DNA from: Omphalotus guepiniiformis
Lineage: Eukaryota; Basidiomycota; Agaricomycetes; Agaricales; Omphalotaceae
Reading direction: 5' to 3'
Assembly: GCA_028554645.1 (NCBI GenBank)
Contig: JAQOOI010000012.1
Coordinates: 248,001-312,000 of the forward strand
Length of the DNA stretch: 64,000 nucleotides
Shown here: positions 21,141 to 32,811 of the stretch, in pieces
Layout: each line of letters starts with the position of its first letter
How positions within the stretch are numbered: position 1 is the first letter of the stretch
Notes under the pieces: model-generated
Seen by the model: the letters and a program-made list of their open reading frames with translations, nothing else
The model's database searches: none
What the model was told of the DNA's origin: nothing
Translations under genes and position numbers: made by a program

Positions 21141-24100
21141 TGTCTTATACTGGGCTCGGCGAGCTCACTTTGATCCATCCGCCCCAAGCCACGCACCTGA
21201 TTATCCTCGAGGACTCGGACCAACGAGTGTGACCATCCGAGTCAATCAAGCCTCCGAGTTTCCTATCCATCTCATCCATCCATCCCATCTTCAACCGGAA
21301 CCCAATACGGAACATGTACAATCATCCAAATCCAACTACATGTAACTCGATAACCGTATACGAGTCTAATCTCAGCAAAGAGAGGTTATTGTTAATGTGC
21401 CTCAGTAAGTTTAGTACTATACACAGTCTAACGGAGCATCGTACCGTGGCGCACGAGTCTACCATTATCATTCTTAGCCCAATCTTCCAATCTCATCGAC
21501 ATCGATCGGTCCATCTACGACTCGGAAACCAAACGACTCACTCACTCACTCATAACCTAATGACATCATCATCACCATCACCAAGACCCGATTTCCCTCC
21601 CTTTCAAGTTACGTTCACCATTTCTCTCCCGAATGCTCTTCCATTTCTCTTTCAAGCCTCGTGGATTCTGCCCCTCACCCAACCAGCATCTGTGACCGCT
21701 TAGCATACCCATATCCTGCCTGACAATGTCCGAGGGGGTGAAAATAAACGTCACCCAAGATCCGGTGACTTGTTGAACCATTATAGCTACGCCACATTGT
21801 CATTTACAAGTTCGAATTCCTTCACCGTACTCAAGACCCGATGTGCGACGTGCGTGTCTATTGACATCCTCAGTGAGGTGAGTGGCAGAAGAACGGAACA
21901 GATGTGATGTCATGCATGACGTCTTGCGTGTGTGTGTGTCGATCAAGCTTCCAGCTTCCATCTTTAAGCTTCCAAAGTGCGGGGAAATAACTTACTTGGA
22001 TCGAGGCTGGAGCCTGGGAACTTGTACATGTGGGGCCCCGCCGCAGGAGGCCGCGGGCTGCAGCTATATGTATGTATGTCTATAGATGTCTCTCGATGTC
22101 TATCTATGTATTCACCTTACTCACGCATCAGGAACGCAGAAGCATACAGTAAAACGCGGTTTGAACGAGCTGATGTGTAAGTTGAAAAGTTGAAATGTTG
22201 AAACATTCAGCCAAGTTGTGACGGTTTAAGAAAGGAGTTGGGTACGTATCGGGTCAGCATTATATTATCATGAATGCAAACGTACTTACTATCGTTGATT
22301 GAGGCTCTGAAGCTTTGAAGTCCGAATGAACGACACTAATCAACATTAGTTTATAATAACAATACTGGTACGAATGTACTGAGCCCCGAGTGCTTACATA
22401 TAGCACGCGATAAGCAGCTTTAACGGCTCGCGAGTCAACTCAGCTCAACTCTCGAATTTCACCTTGTCTTATTTTACCGGTGGGGTAAACTCGAGCTCCT
22501 GGACCTGAACGCAGACCTGAACTTGTGAACTCTGGGGAAAGATTTGAAAATAATGATTAGGGCCCGGGAGGATTAGGGGTGATTTGATTATTGATTATTT
22601 GATTAATCAGTCGATTTAGATAGTAATCAAAGCAGCTTTGATTACAATTTGCGTATGTACTGAGATTGCGCAAGGCAAGGCAAGGCAGCGTGTAGGAAAT
22701 GCTGACTGATTTCACGAAGGAGTCATCATTCCGATTCGATATCATAATCATAATCATGATATGTATCAGATCACATTGACATTGACGATGACAATACCCT
22801 CGGTCATCCCTCCGGCCTACCAACATCACGGTCGACGCTGGCCGAGTCAGCGTGAGTATTGATACCTAAGTCTTTACACGTTGACACAAGCAAGATCAAG
22901 GACGCCACGCTATGCAGCAATATTCCTGTATGTAGTAGGTATCCGACTTGGACTTTTTTTCATTTGGACTTGAATTCATCATAATCATAATCATATCATT
23001 TGAGAGGATGGAAGGGCCCGGGATATCGTCATGCCTTGAGGTGTTGCGAGAGGAGAAGTACATGAGTACATGAGTATGTACTACATACTTGCATGCAGGC
23101 TACGAGCTAGCGCTCAAGGCTTCTCCTGGCTTCTCCCGCGAACGAACGCAGGAAACGTTGATATCGTGAGGTTAGCTAGTATGATTGTTTTGTACGGTAG
23201 GTAGGTAGGGTAGGTATTAGGGTTACCGTAGAAACTTACATGAAAGTCGTTGATACTGATGCTGATGCTGATACTGTAAGTATCTTTCTTGGTAGACTGA
23301 TGACTCGCTCGGAGTTTGGTATATACTTACAATCCACGTTACTTCCATCCTGCCTGGGCCTGCGTGCGAGCTGTACGAAATCCGAACAGACGCCGGGGAC
23401 GTTCGGTACTTACTGATTACGATGGACTCGGATTCGGTGTATGTGAGTTGACTCGGAAGATAAACGTGGGGATTTGCCATGTACATGTATGTATGTTAGG
23501 ACTTGCTCGAGTGAGTATTGAGATGCAATGTACATGTATGCAGCTCGGAGGCATATGAAGAACGGAAAAACGGAAACACGCTAGTGTGTCCTCAGGATCT
23601 GAGTCGATTTGGGCCGAATCTGAGACTGTAGTCTATAGAGAACGAAGCGAGAACGAACTTGGCAAGCCGCAACATGTCAGTGAGAGGATGCGAGAACGAG
23701 CCTCGGAAGAGCACTACTGGCAAACTTGCGTGGTGGTACGGCAAAGGTACCGGCACCGGCATATCCGGCAGCCATAGTATACCCATCTATGTATAGGTGA
23801 CGCGTACACTTCCTACCACCATACTGTGGCACACACCCACTTCAACCGATACTTCGGCCGCAGCATACCTAAACCCACGTTGTACGATACCGATACAGGC
23901 CCTCTATCTCGATTCTCAGCTGTACATTCTTACAGGGTAACACCGTGACTCACGTTCTAAGTATACATCCTTGCTCAATGCTAGGCCTTGTCCTGCGCAG
24001 TCCGAGTCCGTGACCGGCGAGTCCTCGCAAGATCAAGCCTGGTGGCATGAGTAAGTCCACACTACGCTATTGCACCCAGGGCGTAGGCAGTCAGGTCTCA

Positions 24101-25193
24101 GGCTGTATGTAGCCCAGTACCAGTACTCATGAGGCCGCCTTTCAAGACAATTCAGGAAACGTGCATACTGTTGAATCCCAGAACAGACCGCAACCACTGG
24201 CATGACGTTCCGACGAGCAGGCTGATGCGGTTGCAGTTTCAGTTGCACAGAACGGAACAGAAATGGAATGGGGGAATGGAACGGATACATACTACATACG
24301 TTTTGTAATTCTTGATCTTCCCAAGGGGGTACTTACACCGGACTTTGCAATCCTCGAGGGTGCCAGATCGTCAGTTCGCCAGGGTTGGGTTGCTCACTTG
24401 CTGGCTGGGCTGGGCTACCAGGTCAATTGGGCTTGGCTGCGGGCTTTGGGGACTTGCTAGGCTTTAGTGATCTAGAAAGAGCAAGTCAACGGTACTCCCA
24501 CTAGATCGCTGACGACCAGCCTGAGACCAAGAATTCAATAATTCACAGCCCTAACACCTCAAATGCGTAACCGTTACATACACCACGACTCGAAGGGTGT
24601 TTCCAGTAAAGTGAATGCCATACATACCAAGGCCATACAGTACGTAGCGTAGCAGTCAACAGCAGAACTTCGAACGTCGCTCAACTCGGGGTATACGTGG
24701 GGTGGAGCCCCGCAGTAACACCAACTTGCTTGCAGTCCTGCAGTTCTTGCAGTAAAGTCAGTGAAGTATACTTATATGTACTTGAAAAGGAAGAAAAGGA
24801 AGAACGGAAACGTACTGTACACGTCAGCGTTCATCAAAATCGAGCCGCGGCAGCCCGCGGCTATGTACTGTAGGTCACAGCAGCTACCCATGATTCTGTC
24901 ACGAACGAACGAACGAAACAGGCGAAGAAAACGCTTCTAGACTTCCAACGAACGTTCCGGTCAAGTAGATTAGATTAGATTGTACTTGAATTTTATACGC
25001 CGAATGCCGAATGTGGAAAGTCCGGGGATGCGTGGGTGGGCGGGACTCGGGAGGGAGCATTCCGATTTCTTGCCGCCCCAATGAACTCCTTGAAAGTTAC
25101 AGTCAATGAATAACTTCCGAAGCAACGAAGCCGCTTACATACCCGTCCAGAGAAACTCCCCCACACCTCATCGACATCCTCATCCTCACAACC

Positions 25194-25220
25194 CTCTTCT
25201 CTTCTCTTCTCTTCTCTTTT
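25194..25220. repeat. Pentamer tandem repeat CTTCT
   Basis: Five copies of a 5-bp pyrimidine unit, giving a strand-asymmetric tract. Confidence 0.85.
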
Positions 25221-28200
25221 CAAGTCGGTTACCTTCCGCGGGCCACCCAACGTCTACATACCCATACTTCGAACAGACCGCGAAAAAAGTCCCGAGGCGT
25301 TCCCGCACGCACGCACGCAGTCTATAGTCCGTAGTCGATAGTTCTTCATGCCACTACCAGGCAAATCTGAATCACGCCGCTCTCATGAAGAATCACGCGC
25401 GCAGTCTGTGACGCGTCGATTTTCTCCCGTCCTCGGCGTATATATACGAAATTTCGGAACTGAGATGAGAGCTCTGGCTGTGGAGGAGGGGCAGAAAGAA
25501 CGTGCTGTATAGTGGTTATTGTTGAACCCACAAGCGTGAGAAGCGCCTGAGAAGCGCTCAGTACGATAGTGTTTACGTAGGGTTGTATTACGATGACTCG
25601 TCATACCAAATGTGTCATCCACAGTCCACCGGACTCGCACTGCGCACGTATATTAGCGTATATTACCTGCAGCCCTGAAGAGGCATTTTGGCCTCCTCGA
25701 TTTCAAAAAATTGACCCGACTGAAGGATTTGAAGGAGCTAAGTATAAGTACTTAGCAGACGCTCGACCTCGATATCTTACTGTATCTTCCGAAGGTGTAA
25801 GTATGTAAGTAAGGTAAATATAGAACCTCGAATTCAAATACATACTCCAATAACTTGAACCTGTCTGAGGCTGTCTGTAGGCCGCACTAGATTCCGAAAT
25901 ATCTTCGTGTGGTGTGTGGAGTCATTTCCGAGTCTGTCCAGATTGTACCTTTTGCAGTGGGTGGTGCCACCACATTGAGCAATGAGAAGATTGAAAATCA
26001 AATCGACAAGGAGTACTCAGTACGCAAGGAGTCCTTGACGGCGAAGCGGTCATTCATACATCCGACTTCCTTCCTTCCTTCCGAGCGAGTCCGCGATCTA
26101 TTTCGGTCTCGGAATCGGCAAGCATGTACATTGATCCCTATAGATGTATATCAACCCTACCGAGTACGAATAATCATGCTCATGATCAAGGAGGAGTACT
26201 GTATCGGAATGAAGAAGACCGTGACATGCCAGACTCACTGTAAGTTCGGAATCGATCAGAATAGAGTTGACTCGAGTCTCGCTGAGGACTTTGAATATTA
26301 TCGTATGTACACTGTATTGTATCATACTGCAAGGGTCCATCATTGAATTCAAAGCTGGCTTACTTAGTACTCACAGGTACTCACCTGATACTATCATAAT
26401 GTACTTACGTTCATGATGAACAATACGACAATCCCCGTCCATCGCGGGGGCTGCACGAGTCCTCCTCAGTCCTCCCTCAGTCAGGTACGTATACATGGGG
26501 GGAAGCTTACTACTTACACCTTACTTACTTACCCATGACCGAAAAATCATATCTGATATAACACAATCCGCGGTCGGTATTACCCCGGTGCCCTGTAGAT
26601 CTCTAACAAAAACCATTACATTACACTTCGTCAATTACATACACAAGATACAAAGATGTCGATACAAAAATACAAACATACATACATACATACCAAAAAC
26701 CTCAGGCTCACCCGAAGTCCAAGGCCAGCTCGGAACCACACTATCAATAATCAATAATCATAGGTTTGACCTTTTCAAAACTCAGAATTTGTAAGTCGTG
26801 ACTCAGTAAAAAGATCCCAACTTACTAAGTAACAGCACTTCCCTCAGGCGTGCTCAATGCTCAGTGCTCACAAACCCGATGAATCAGCTACAACTACGTC
26901 CGACCCCCAAGGGAGGGTAATGACCATATACATGACGCCCAATTCGCTCGCTCGCTGGCTATGATACTATGTAGCCGTACGTTACATCGAATTTCGAAAC
27001 GACCAGAAAGATGAAGAATGATCCTCCCAATTTTACTGCACAAAAGTACGAAACTACATACTGCATACGAAGAGGCTAGACCACTCGGCCGGTCGGTCGG
27101 TCGGGTCTGGTAGCCGTATACGTGCGAGGGCTTGCTTGCTTGAGACGGCATAATCATGAACTGGCATCATGCCAATATGCATGAAAGAAAGAAAGAAGGA
27201 CTTGGAAAACTCTCGAAAGCCGCTCACACACCGGCGGCCCCAACGGCCCGACTCGACCCCGGGACACAGAAACAGAAACGTGATCCAACGCGTCGCGTCA
27301 CTGCGTCAGTGGCGTGCGTGGCACAACACGACACGTCAGTCCGTCCTCCAATCCTCCAGTCCTTCATGATCAATCACTACATATGTAGTACCCATACTCT
27401 AAACTCTTAAGATCTTACGCGTTACGCCTTACTGCCTGCCACTGGGCGCCAACAACAAGTACAACAAAAACTACGTAGCTACGTCCGGTTACGTGGGGTA
27501 AGCGAAGTAGCACTGCAAGCAAGCAAAGCACTGAAAAAGGGCATTGGATCGAAATCATGAATTATGAGTGCATACTATGAAGTTCCGGACTCCGGGATGC
27601 AGGCGTCAGAATCGCGCCCCACAAATTCTCCGAGGACTTGGGTAATGCTGGTAATGTTGGTAATGAAGAGGGTCTGAGACTAAACATCGAAAGTACTTCT
27701 GTATATATGTAGGATAGGCTATGTATTTGCCGCTACCGTAGTACCGCTGGTTCGACGGTTGAACGGTATGCTCTCAACCAAGACCGGAACTTGCTAAGAC
27801 TCTTCCCAAGTCTATGTTCAAAGACGTTCGAATGTTCGACGTTTCGTAGAAATCACTCAATTCATTACTTTATCCATAATTTGTTTCATTTCAATCCTTT
27901 GTAACTACTACGTATCCTACTGACTCGTATCCAAAAACAAAGAAGAAAAAAAGGCAGAAAAAATCGAAAAATCGAAAAAGCGTACTACGCTACATTCAGA
28001 AACTCGTGCGGACAATACAGATCGCAATGTCCAATCATGAAACCATGAAAATCGTCTCTGGGGTAGAGGTGATGCAAAAAGAAGAAATCAAAATCAAAAA
28101 ATTGGTGTGTGTAAGAAATACATGGGTTGTTGCTATCGCGTGCGATGTCGAAGAAGAGAAAAGGTGAAAGATATCCGAAAATGACAAATATACAGTGATT

Positions 28201-28492
28201 GGCGTGAATGAATCGAAAGCATAATGATAGAAAACATTGAAAGCTGGTTTGATGTGAATCGAGGGAGATGAATGCGTGAACGAGAGGGTGTAAGGGTATG
28301 TGGATGATTTCGCGTATCGCTGGATAATGATGTGTGGAGGATATAATATCATTGGCACAACCGCCATCCATATAACTGAAACTCGAAGAGGTTCGAGCAC
28401 AATCTCGAGGATATATCAGCGCAACAAAAGCGCATATATGAGGAGGGTAGGAATGGAAAAACAATCTTCGTCAATCCAAACAACCCTTCTTC

Positions 28493-29455
28493 TCATCGAC
28501 TCAAAACCCTCCGCATCCTTCTTCTTGCCCGAAATACACCAAACCGCACACTAAGTGAAACCGCCTGCCACTGCTTCTTCATCGCCTGCGTGCAAGTAGG
28601 CACGCCATGCTCTGACTTCGAATCATCCTCCTCTAATTCTTCATCCTCCAAAGTATCAGGCCGCTCGTCTAACGACCGCCTGTGGTAAAAATCCTCTTCT
28701 ACGTCCTCTCCACCATCGAGAGGATGCACATGTTCCTCCGTCTCGAGCTCAGGTAATGACTTCTCATTGAGGGGAGAAGATATTGAGTCGAGCGATGTAC
28801 GTCTGGCGGAGGTGGTAGTAGCAGACGTGTTCTTCCTCGACGGCCGACGAAACTTCTTCGTCAGTAGACTGGTGGGTGTACATTTTTTGTCGTCGGAGAA
28901 AGGGGAGGAGAAAGACATGTCGTCTGGTGATTCAGAGAAGAAGGTATCGTCATCTGAGAAGGATGTAGGAGGCGAAGGTGTGAATGAGGAAGAGGGTGAT
29001 ATTGGGTAGAAAGGCGAACTCATGTAGCTCGCTTTGGGTCTTGTAAGTGATGAGGAACGGCGGTTGGTGTATGTGTGTGCATTGGCTGGGTAAGAGGGGT
29101 ATGCGTCATCATAAGCTTCTAGCTCTTCGCTGTCTATGCCAAGCTCCCATGAGGGCCGGGAGGAGACGGGATAGGAGTCAGAAACGCGTCTAGTCCTGCG
29201 CGACGGGGATGATGCAGGAAAGTGGCGGTAATCTGGGTCATGTAGGTCACCATGGTGGTCCACGTAGACTCTTGTCTGCGAAGACGAAGGACCATATGCG
29301 CTGTGACTGGAATAAGCAGGATCCAGTAGACGAGAGATATCAGCACTCTTTGTGCTCTTCGGGTGGTGATGATGAATATGTACAGCGTGAAAAGGGCTAT
29401 GTAATTGGTGAGATGAAGTTGAAGGCATGTCGTATGAATATTCAGTGTCGAACAT
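28493..29455 (-). CDS. Intronless, largely disordered protein with basic C-terminus
   Basis: One exon of 320 codons, using the ATG at 29455. The frame is open further upstream (to about 29503), but no upstream ATG exists there. The protein is rich in Ser, Pro, His, Asp and Glu. It has a poly-His stretch (HIHHHHP) near the start, Ser/Pro-rich middle blocks (SPSSSFTPSPPTSFSDDD), an acidic block (EDVEEDF, DEELEEDDS), and ends in QAMKKQWQAVSLSVRFGVFRARRRMRRVLSR-type basic residues (shown in part: VRFGVFRARRRMRRV). The ordered, basic C-terminal 45 residues look like the conserved core and could bind membrane or nucleic acid; this is inference. I recognise no named domain. A TATAAAAG element about 95 bp upstream supports it as a real, regulated gene. 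It is isolated in the gene-poor island. Confidence 0.7.
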   Translation of the reverse strand: MFDTEYSYDMPSTSSHQLHSPFHAVHIHHHHPKSTKSADISRLLDPAYSSHSAYGPSSSQTRVYVDHHGDLHDPDYRHFPASSPSRRTRRVSDSYPVSSRPSWELGIDSEELEAYDDAYPSYPANAHTYTNRRSSSLTRPKASYMSSPFYPISPSSSFTPSPPTSFSDDDTFFSESPDDMSFSSPFSDDKKCTPTSLLTKKFRRPSRKNTSATTTSARRTSLDSISSPLNEKSLPELETEEHVHPLDGGEDVEEDFYHRRSLDERPDTLEDEELEEDDSKSEHGVPTCTQAMKKQWQAVSLSVRFGVFRARRRMRRVLSR

Positions 29456-29548
29456 GTCGAAGGTATCGCAGGAGGGAGAGGGAGTAGGAGGATGGACGCT
29501 CACTGCGGTGTGGGGAACGAACTGGGGGCTTGTTCGACTTGCCAGCTC

Positions 29549-29556
29549 CTTTTATA
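29549..29556 (-). promoter_or_regulatory. TATA box of the isolated intronless gene
   Basis: TATAAAAG on the minus strand, about 95 bp upstream of the ATG at 29455. A perfect core match at a sensible distance. Confidence 0.5.
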
Positions 29557-29920
29557 ACTTGCCTCTCCTGATATGGCATTCCGACTCAGTTTCGCCGCAT
29601 CCGAACCCTCCGGTCTCTTCGCTCGATCCGAACTGAACCACCGACCCAGTTTGTGAGACCGGTTCATTTGAGTTTCCTTTTTCGGCATCTACGTGCGAAG
29701 TGCTCGCCTCGCGTTTACATCGGGTACACACCACGCCTTGGGGATGCACTGTGTGTCGTACCGTATCTTCCGATAATCTCTTTCATGACTCCTCCCCTTT
29801 CTTCGAATTCATCCTCGTGCTAGGCTGTACTCGCAACTCATGATCACTAATCGTGCTAATCGTCTTATCAATCCCACAAAGAAAGAAAGTTTCGGTTTCT
29901 GACTCATACATTCATCTATT

Positions 29921-29940
29921 CCTTTCTTTCTTTCTTTCTT
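29921..29940. repeat. TTTC tandem repeat
   Basis: Five near-perfect copies of a 4-bp pyrimidine unit at the start of the pyrimidine-rich leader-like stretch. Confidence 0.8.
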
Positions 29941-32318
29941 TATTTCCTTTCATACAGCTCAAGACGTGTTCATCTGCTTTTGGTCATTTTCGAAAATTCT
30001 ACAGTGTTTGACACCCACTTGACACCTTCTTCCAAAATTATCCCTTTCACGGTCAGCACTCTCCACAGCAGCACCTGTTCTTTCCTTTATTTCCTTTCCC
30101 TTCGCAACACAACAATTCCGAATCGGTTGGACATCTATCTTCCCTCCACCTCTCCACCTCTCCCTTCTTCTCCCTCTTTCGGCAAACTTCGTGTTCTCCT
30201 CGTCCGATGTGTTCCTTCGTTCTATCCTCCTTTGTGTTCGGACACCTCTCTGCTTACCTACTCCCGCTTAGCCTTTCACCCGATTTTCCCGTCCAATCAT
30301 ATGAACACTTTCCCTCTTCCGGGCATGGTGTATGTTCGGCCTCTGCGTCATGATTCACGAACGAAGGTTCTACGCGGCACACTCTGCTACAAGGTCTCGG
30401 AAAGTTCGGATAATCTTTGTCCAAGACTGAATTGTCGTGGCATTTAGAGGATATCAAGATGCCGAAGAGATGCCGCGGCATGTATGTGTATTTTACTTTT
30501 ATGGTACTTTATCCGTTTTTGCAACCGTCAAGATCAAATGCCTTAAATGCCTTGGTCATTGGCTCATACTGCATACATCCGCGTACATCACAACGGGAAA
30601 ATGTCTTTCTTTCTATTGCACTGTATACGCTGAAGGATGAATGGATAAATTCCATTATTCACCGGCTCATTCGACGGATGAACTGAGACAATGCATCCTA
30701 CTGTCGGTCCGTTGGGCGTAAGTCACTCGGGCTATGTTTCGAGAGGTCTTTCTCGATGTGCGCAGTGTAGGTTATTTCGTCACTTGCGATACTTCTCCCG
30801 CTCACCCTACGCCCACCCAGTCGCGGTGACCCACTCTCGTACTGTCTATCTCATCATTCCAACTTCGGCTTTATTCGGTGGTGAGTACGATATGATATCC
30901 TTACATCCATACTGCAGTGTTCGGTCTCCGCGTACGATACAGAATCCGAATCCCCAGATCGAGATTGAGTTTCGAGTTTCAAGTTCGTAGGTTACAAAGG
31001 TATGTATATATGTTTGTTTGTTTTAGGTTCGAGTAAAACGCCTTTTATAATTTATTCTGCTTTATGCAGGTTCGAGTTCTCCGTCGCTGTCGCGGTGGGT
31101 CTTTGTTTTCTGAATTTGGGTTTGAAGAGATGTATCGTTGTGCAGGCGCCTAGGCCTGTGTAATGTATGTATGTTGTGTACGCGCTCGGTAGTAGTAGTA
31201 GTATTATTCGAGCCGTTGAGCGGATGGTTCGTTTTGTTTGAATTCTCTGCTTTTCAACGTCGCCTTTGTTTTTTCGTCGTTCTGTAGAGTACATACATTT
31301 CTGGGTATCTTTTCTTTGTAGCGCATATATGCATGAATAATTCAAACGAAGTTTTAGATTTCCATCACTTTTCCTTGATTCAATCAAAAAAGCTATTCAA
31401 CTTCGGACTTATTCAACTAACACAAAACACAATCAGTCAGATCCCTCGGGCCTCCGGCCATTGCACGGTTGATTTGTTTTGCATACTGTGTCCGTTCGGC
31501 GCTTAAGGACTATATTGGGCAGTAGTACATCATCTTGGTTACATATATTACATTTAATACTGTCACTGGTGTAGGCAGGTGTAGGCCAGTTGTATGCAAG
31601 TTTGACAACACTTTGAACTTCATTCTGTATCGTTATCAGCATATATGTAGTACAGTTTCTGACCACCGTCCGGGGTGGGGGTATATACCCACCAAGTCCC
31701 GACCTATAATGTCCACATACGTATATACATATATACTGTAATCCATCTCATCAGGGTAATCACACGCTTATTCGTATATCCAACTATCACATATTCACAT
31801 ATTCAGTGTCGGCACTCACCCTCACCCTACCCTCACGTACCGTAACAAGGCTAATAATAATAAGTTCGTATCCACAGACATCCACAGACACACCTAGAAT
31901 CTTTCAATATCTTACGAGTATCTACGCCCGAGCTCGGGCTCGGGCTCAGGCGCTTCACACCAGATGAGCCTTCATCTGAGTCTCTTTCAAGTTCCTCCCT
32001 GACCTAACACCTGATCTCGGATCTGAATCAGATCAACTCACTTCTTGGCACCCTTCAAGCTCCTGCCACAGACCCAATGACGCCTACGTGACTCCGAAGA
32101 CTAGGGTACTGTGCGTATGTACCTACTAGTACTAGTAGAAGCGCTCGTGATCAGCTTGGCTGAGTGCCTGCAGACCATACTTATATATATGTATACGGCC
32201 ACTATGTAGGCCGCGGCTGTATATAGGTATTCTTCTCGATCTGCTTTCTGGACCCTTCATCTCCCAATCTTCCACTTCCACTTCCACTTCCGATGTCTTC
32301 TAATTATTCGTACCACGC

Positions 32319-32337
32319 CACGCACGCACGCACGCAC
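32319..32337. repeat. CACG tandem repeat
   Basis: Four to five copies of a 4-bp unit. A shorter CACG run also occurs near 25303-25320. Confidence 0.8.
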
Positions 32338-32790
32338 AAGTTCAAGTTCTTTCTTCTTCAAGTCACTCGATCGACTAATCTAAGGATTCCAAGCCACCAA
32401 GACATACCCTCCTGATACATAGCATGACCGTGACCTACCTAACTTCGAAGTCCCAAATACCCAACTTGAATACATATATTAAAATCCAAACTCACGCTCA
32501 AATTCAGTTGCTGATAATCAATTCTGAGATTGTAGAAGATGAAGACTAAGAGCAGAATGATACCTTGCCGGACTCCACCCGGAGGCTCACCCCGTGATCA
32601 CGCCGGCCGCGGGCCTCATCGACATCACTAGTCCTAGTCTTGGTCGACGTCCTGTGGTGTACTAGGTGTACAGGTGTACATACATACGCTGAGAATCGGC
32701 TCCACTGGGAGACTCGCCAATATCAATAAGATGTTTATGTACAGTAATGCTCTCTCTGTGTTGACCGAGGCGCTCGTGCTGCGCGGCTAT

Positions 32791-32811
32791 CATTCATTCA
32801 TTCATTCATTC
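32791..32811. repeat. CATT tandem repeat
   Basis: Five perfect copies of a 4-bp unit. Confidence 0.85.

Larger units (their letters stand above)
16634..28492. other. 11.9-kb gene-poor, simple-repeat-rich region
   Basis: No ORF here looks like a gene: the longest are under about 150 codons and overlap on both strands without family resemblance. The sequence is full of short tandem arrays and recurring words such as GACTCGG, GTATGTAC and ACTTACTT. Examples are a TTGAACG triplication at 18561-18581 and GGAGGTTC copies near 20540. I see no reverse transcriptase, transposase or long terminal repeat. The part nearest 16634 should hold the promoter of paralog A. Confidence 0.55.

Noticed and set aside
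27985..28464. 159-codon minus-strand ORF just below the intronless gene
   Set aside because: Phe/His/Tyr-rich low-complexity translation of an AT-rich 3' region in line with the gene above; more likely untranslated.
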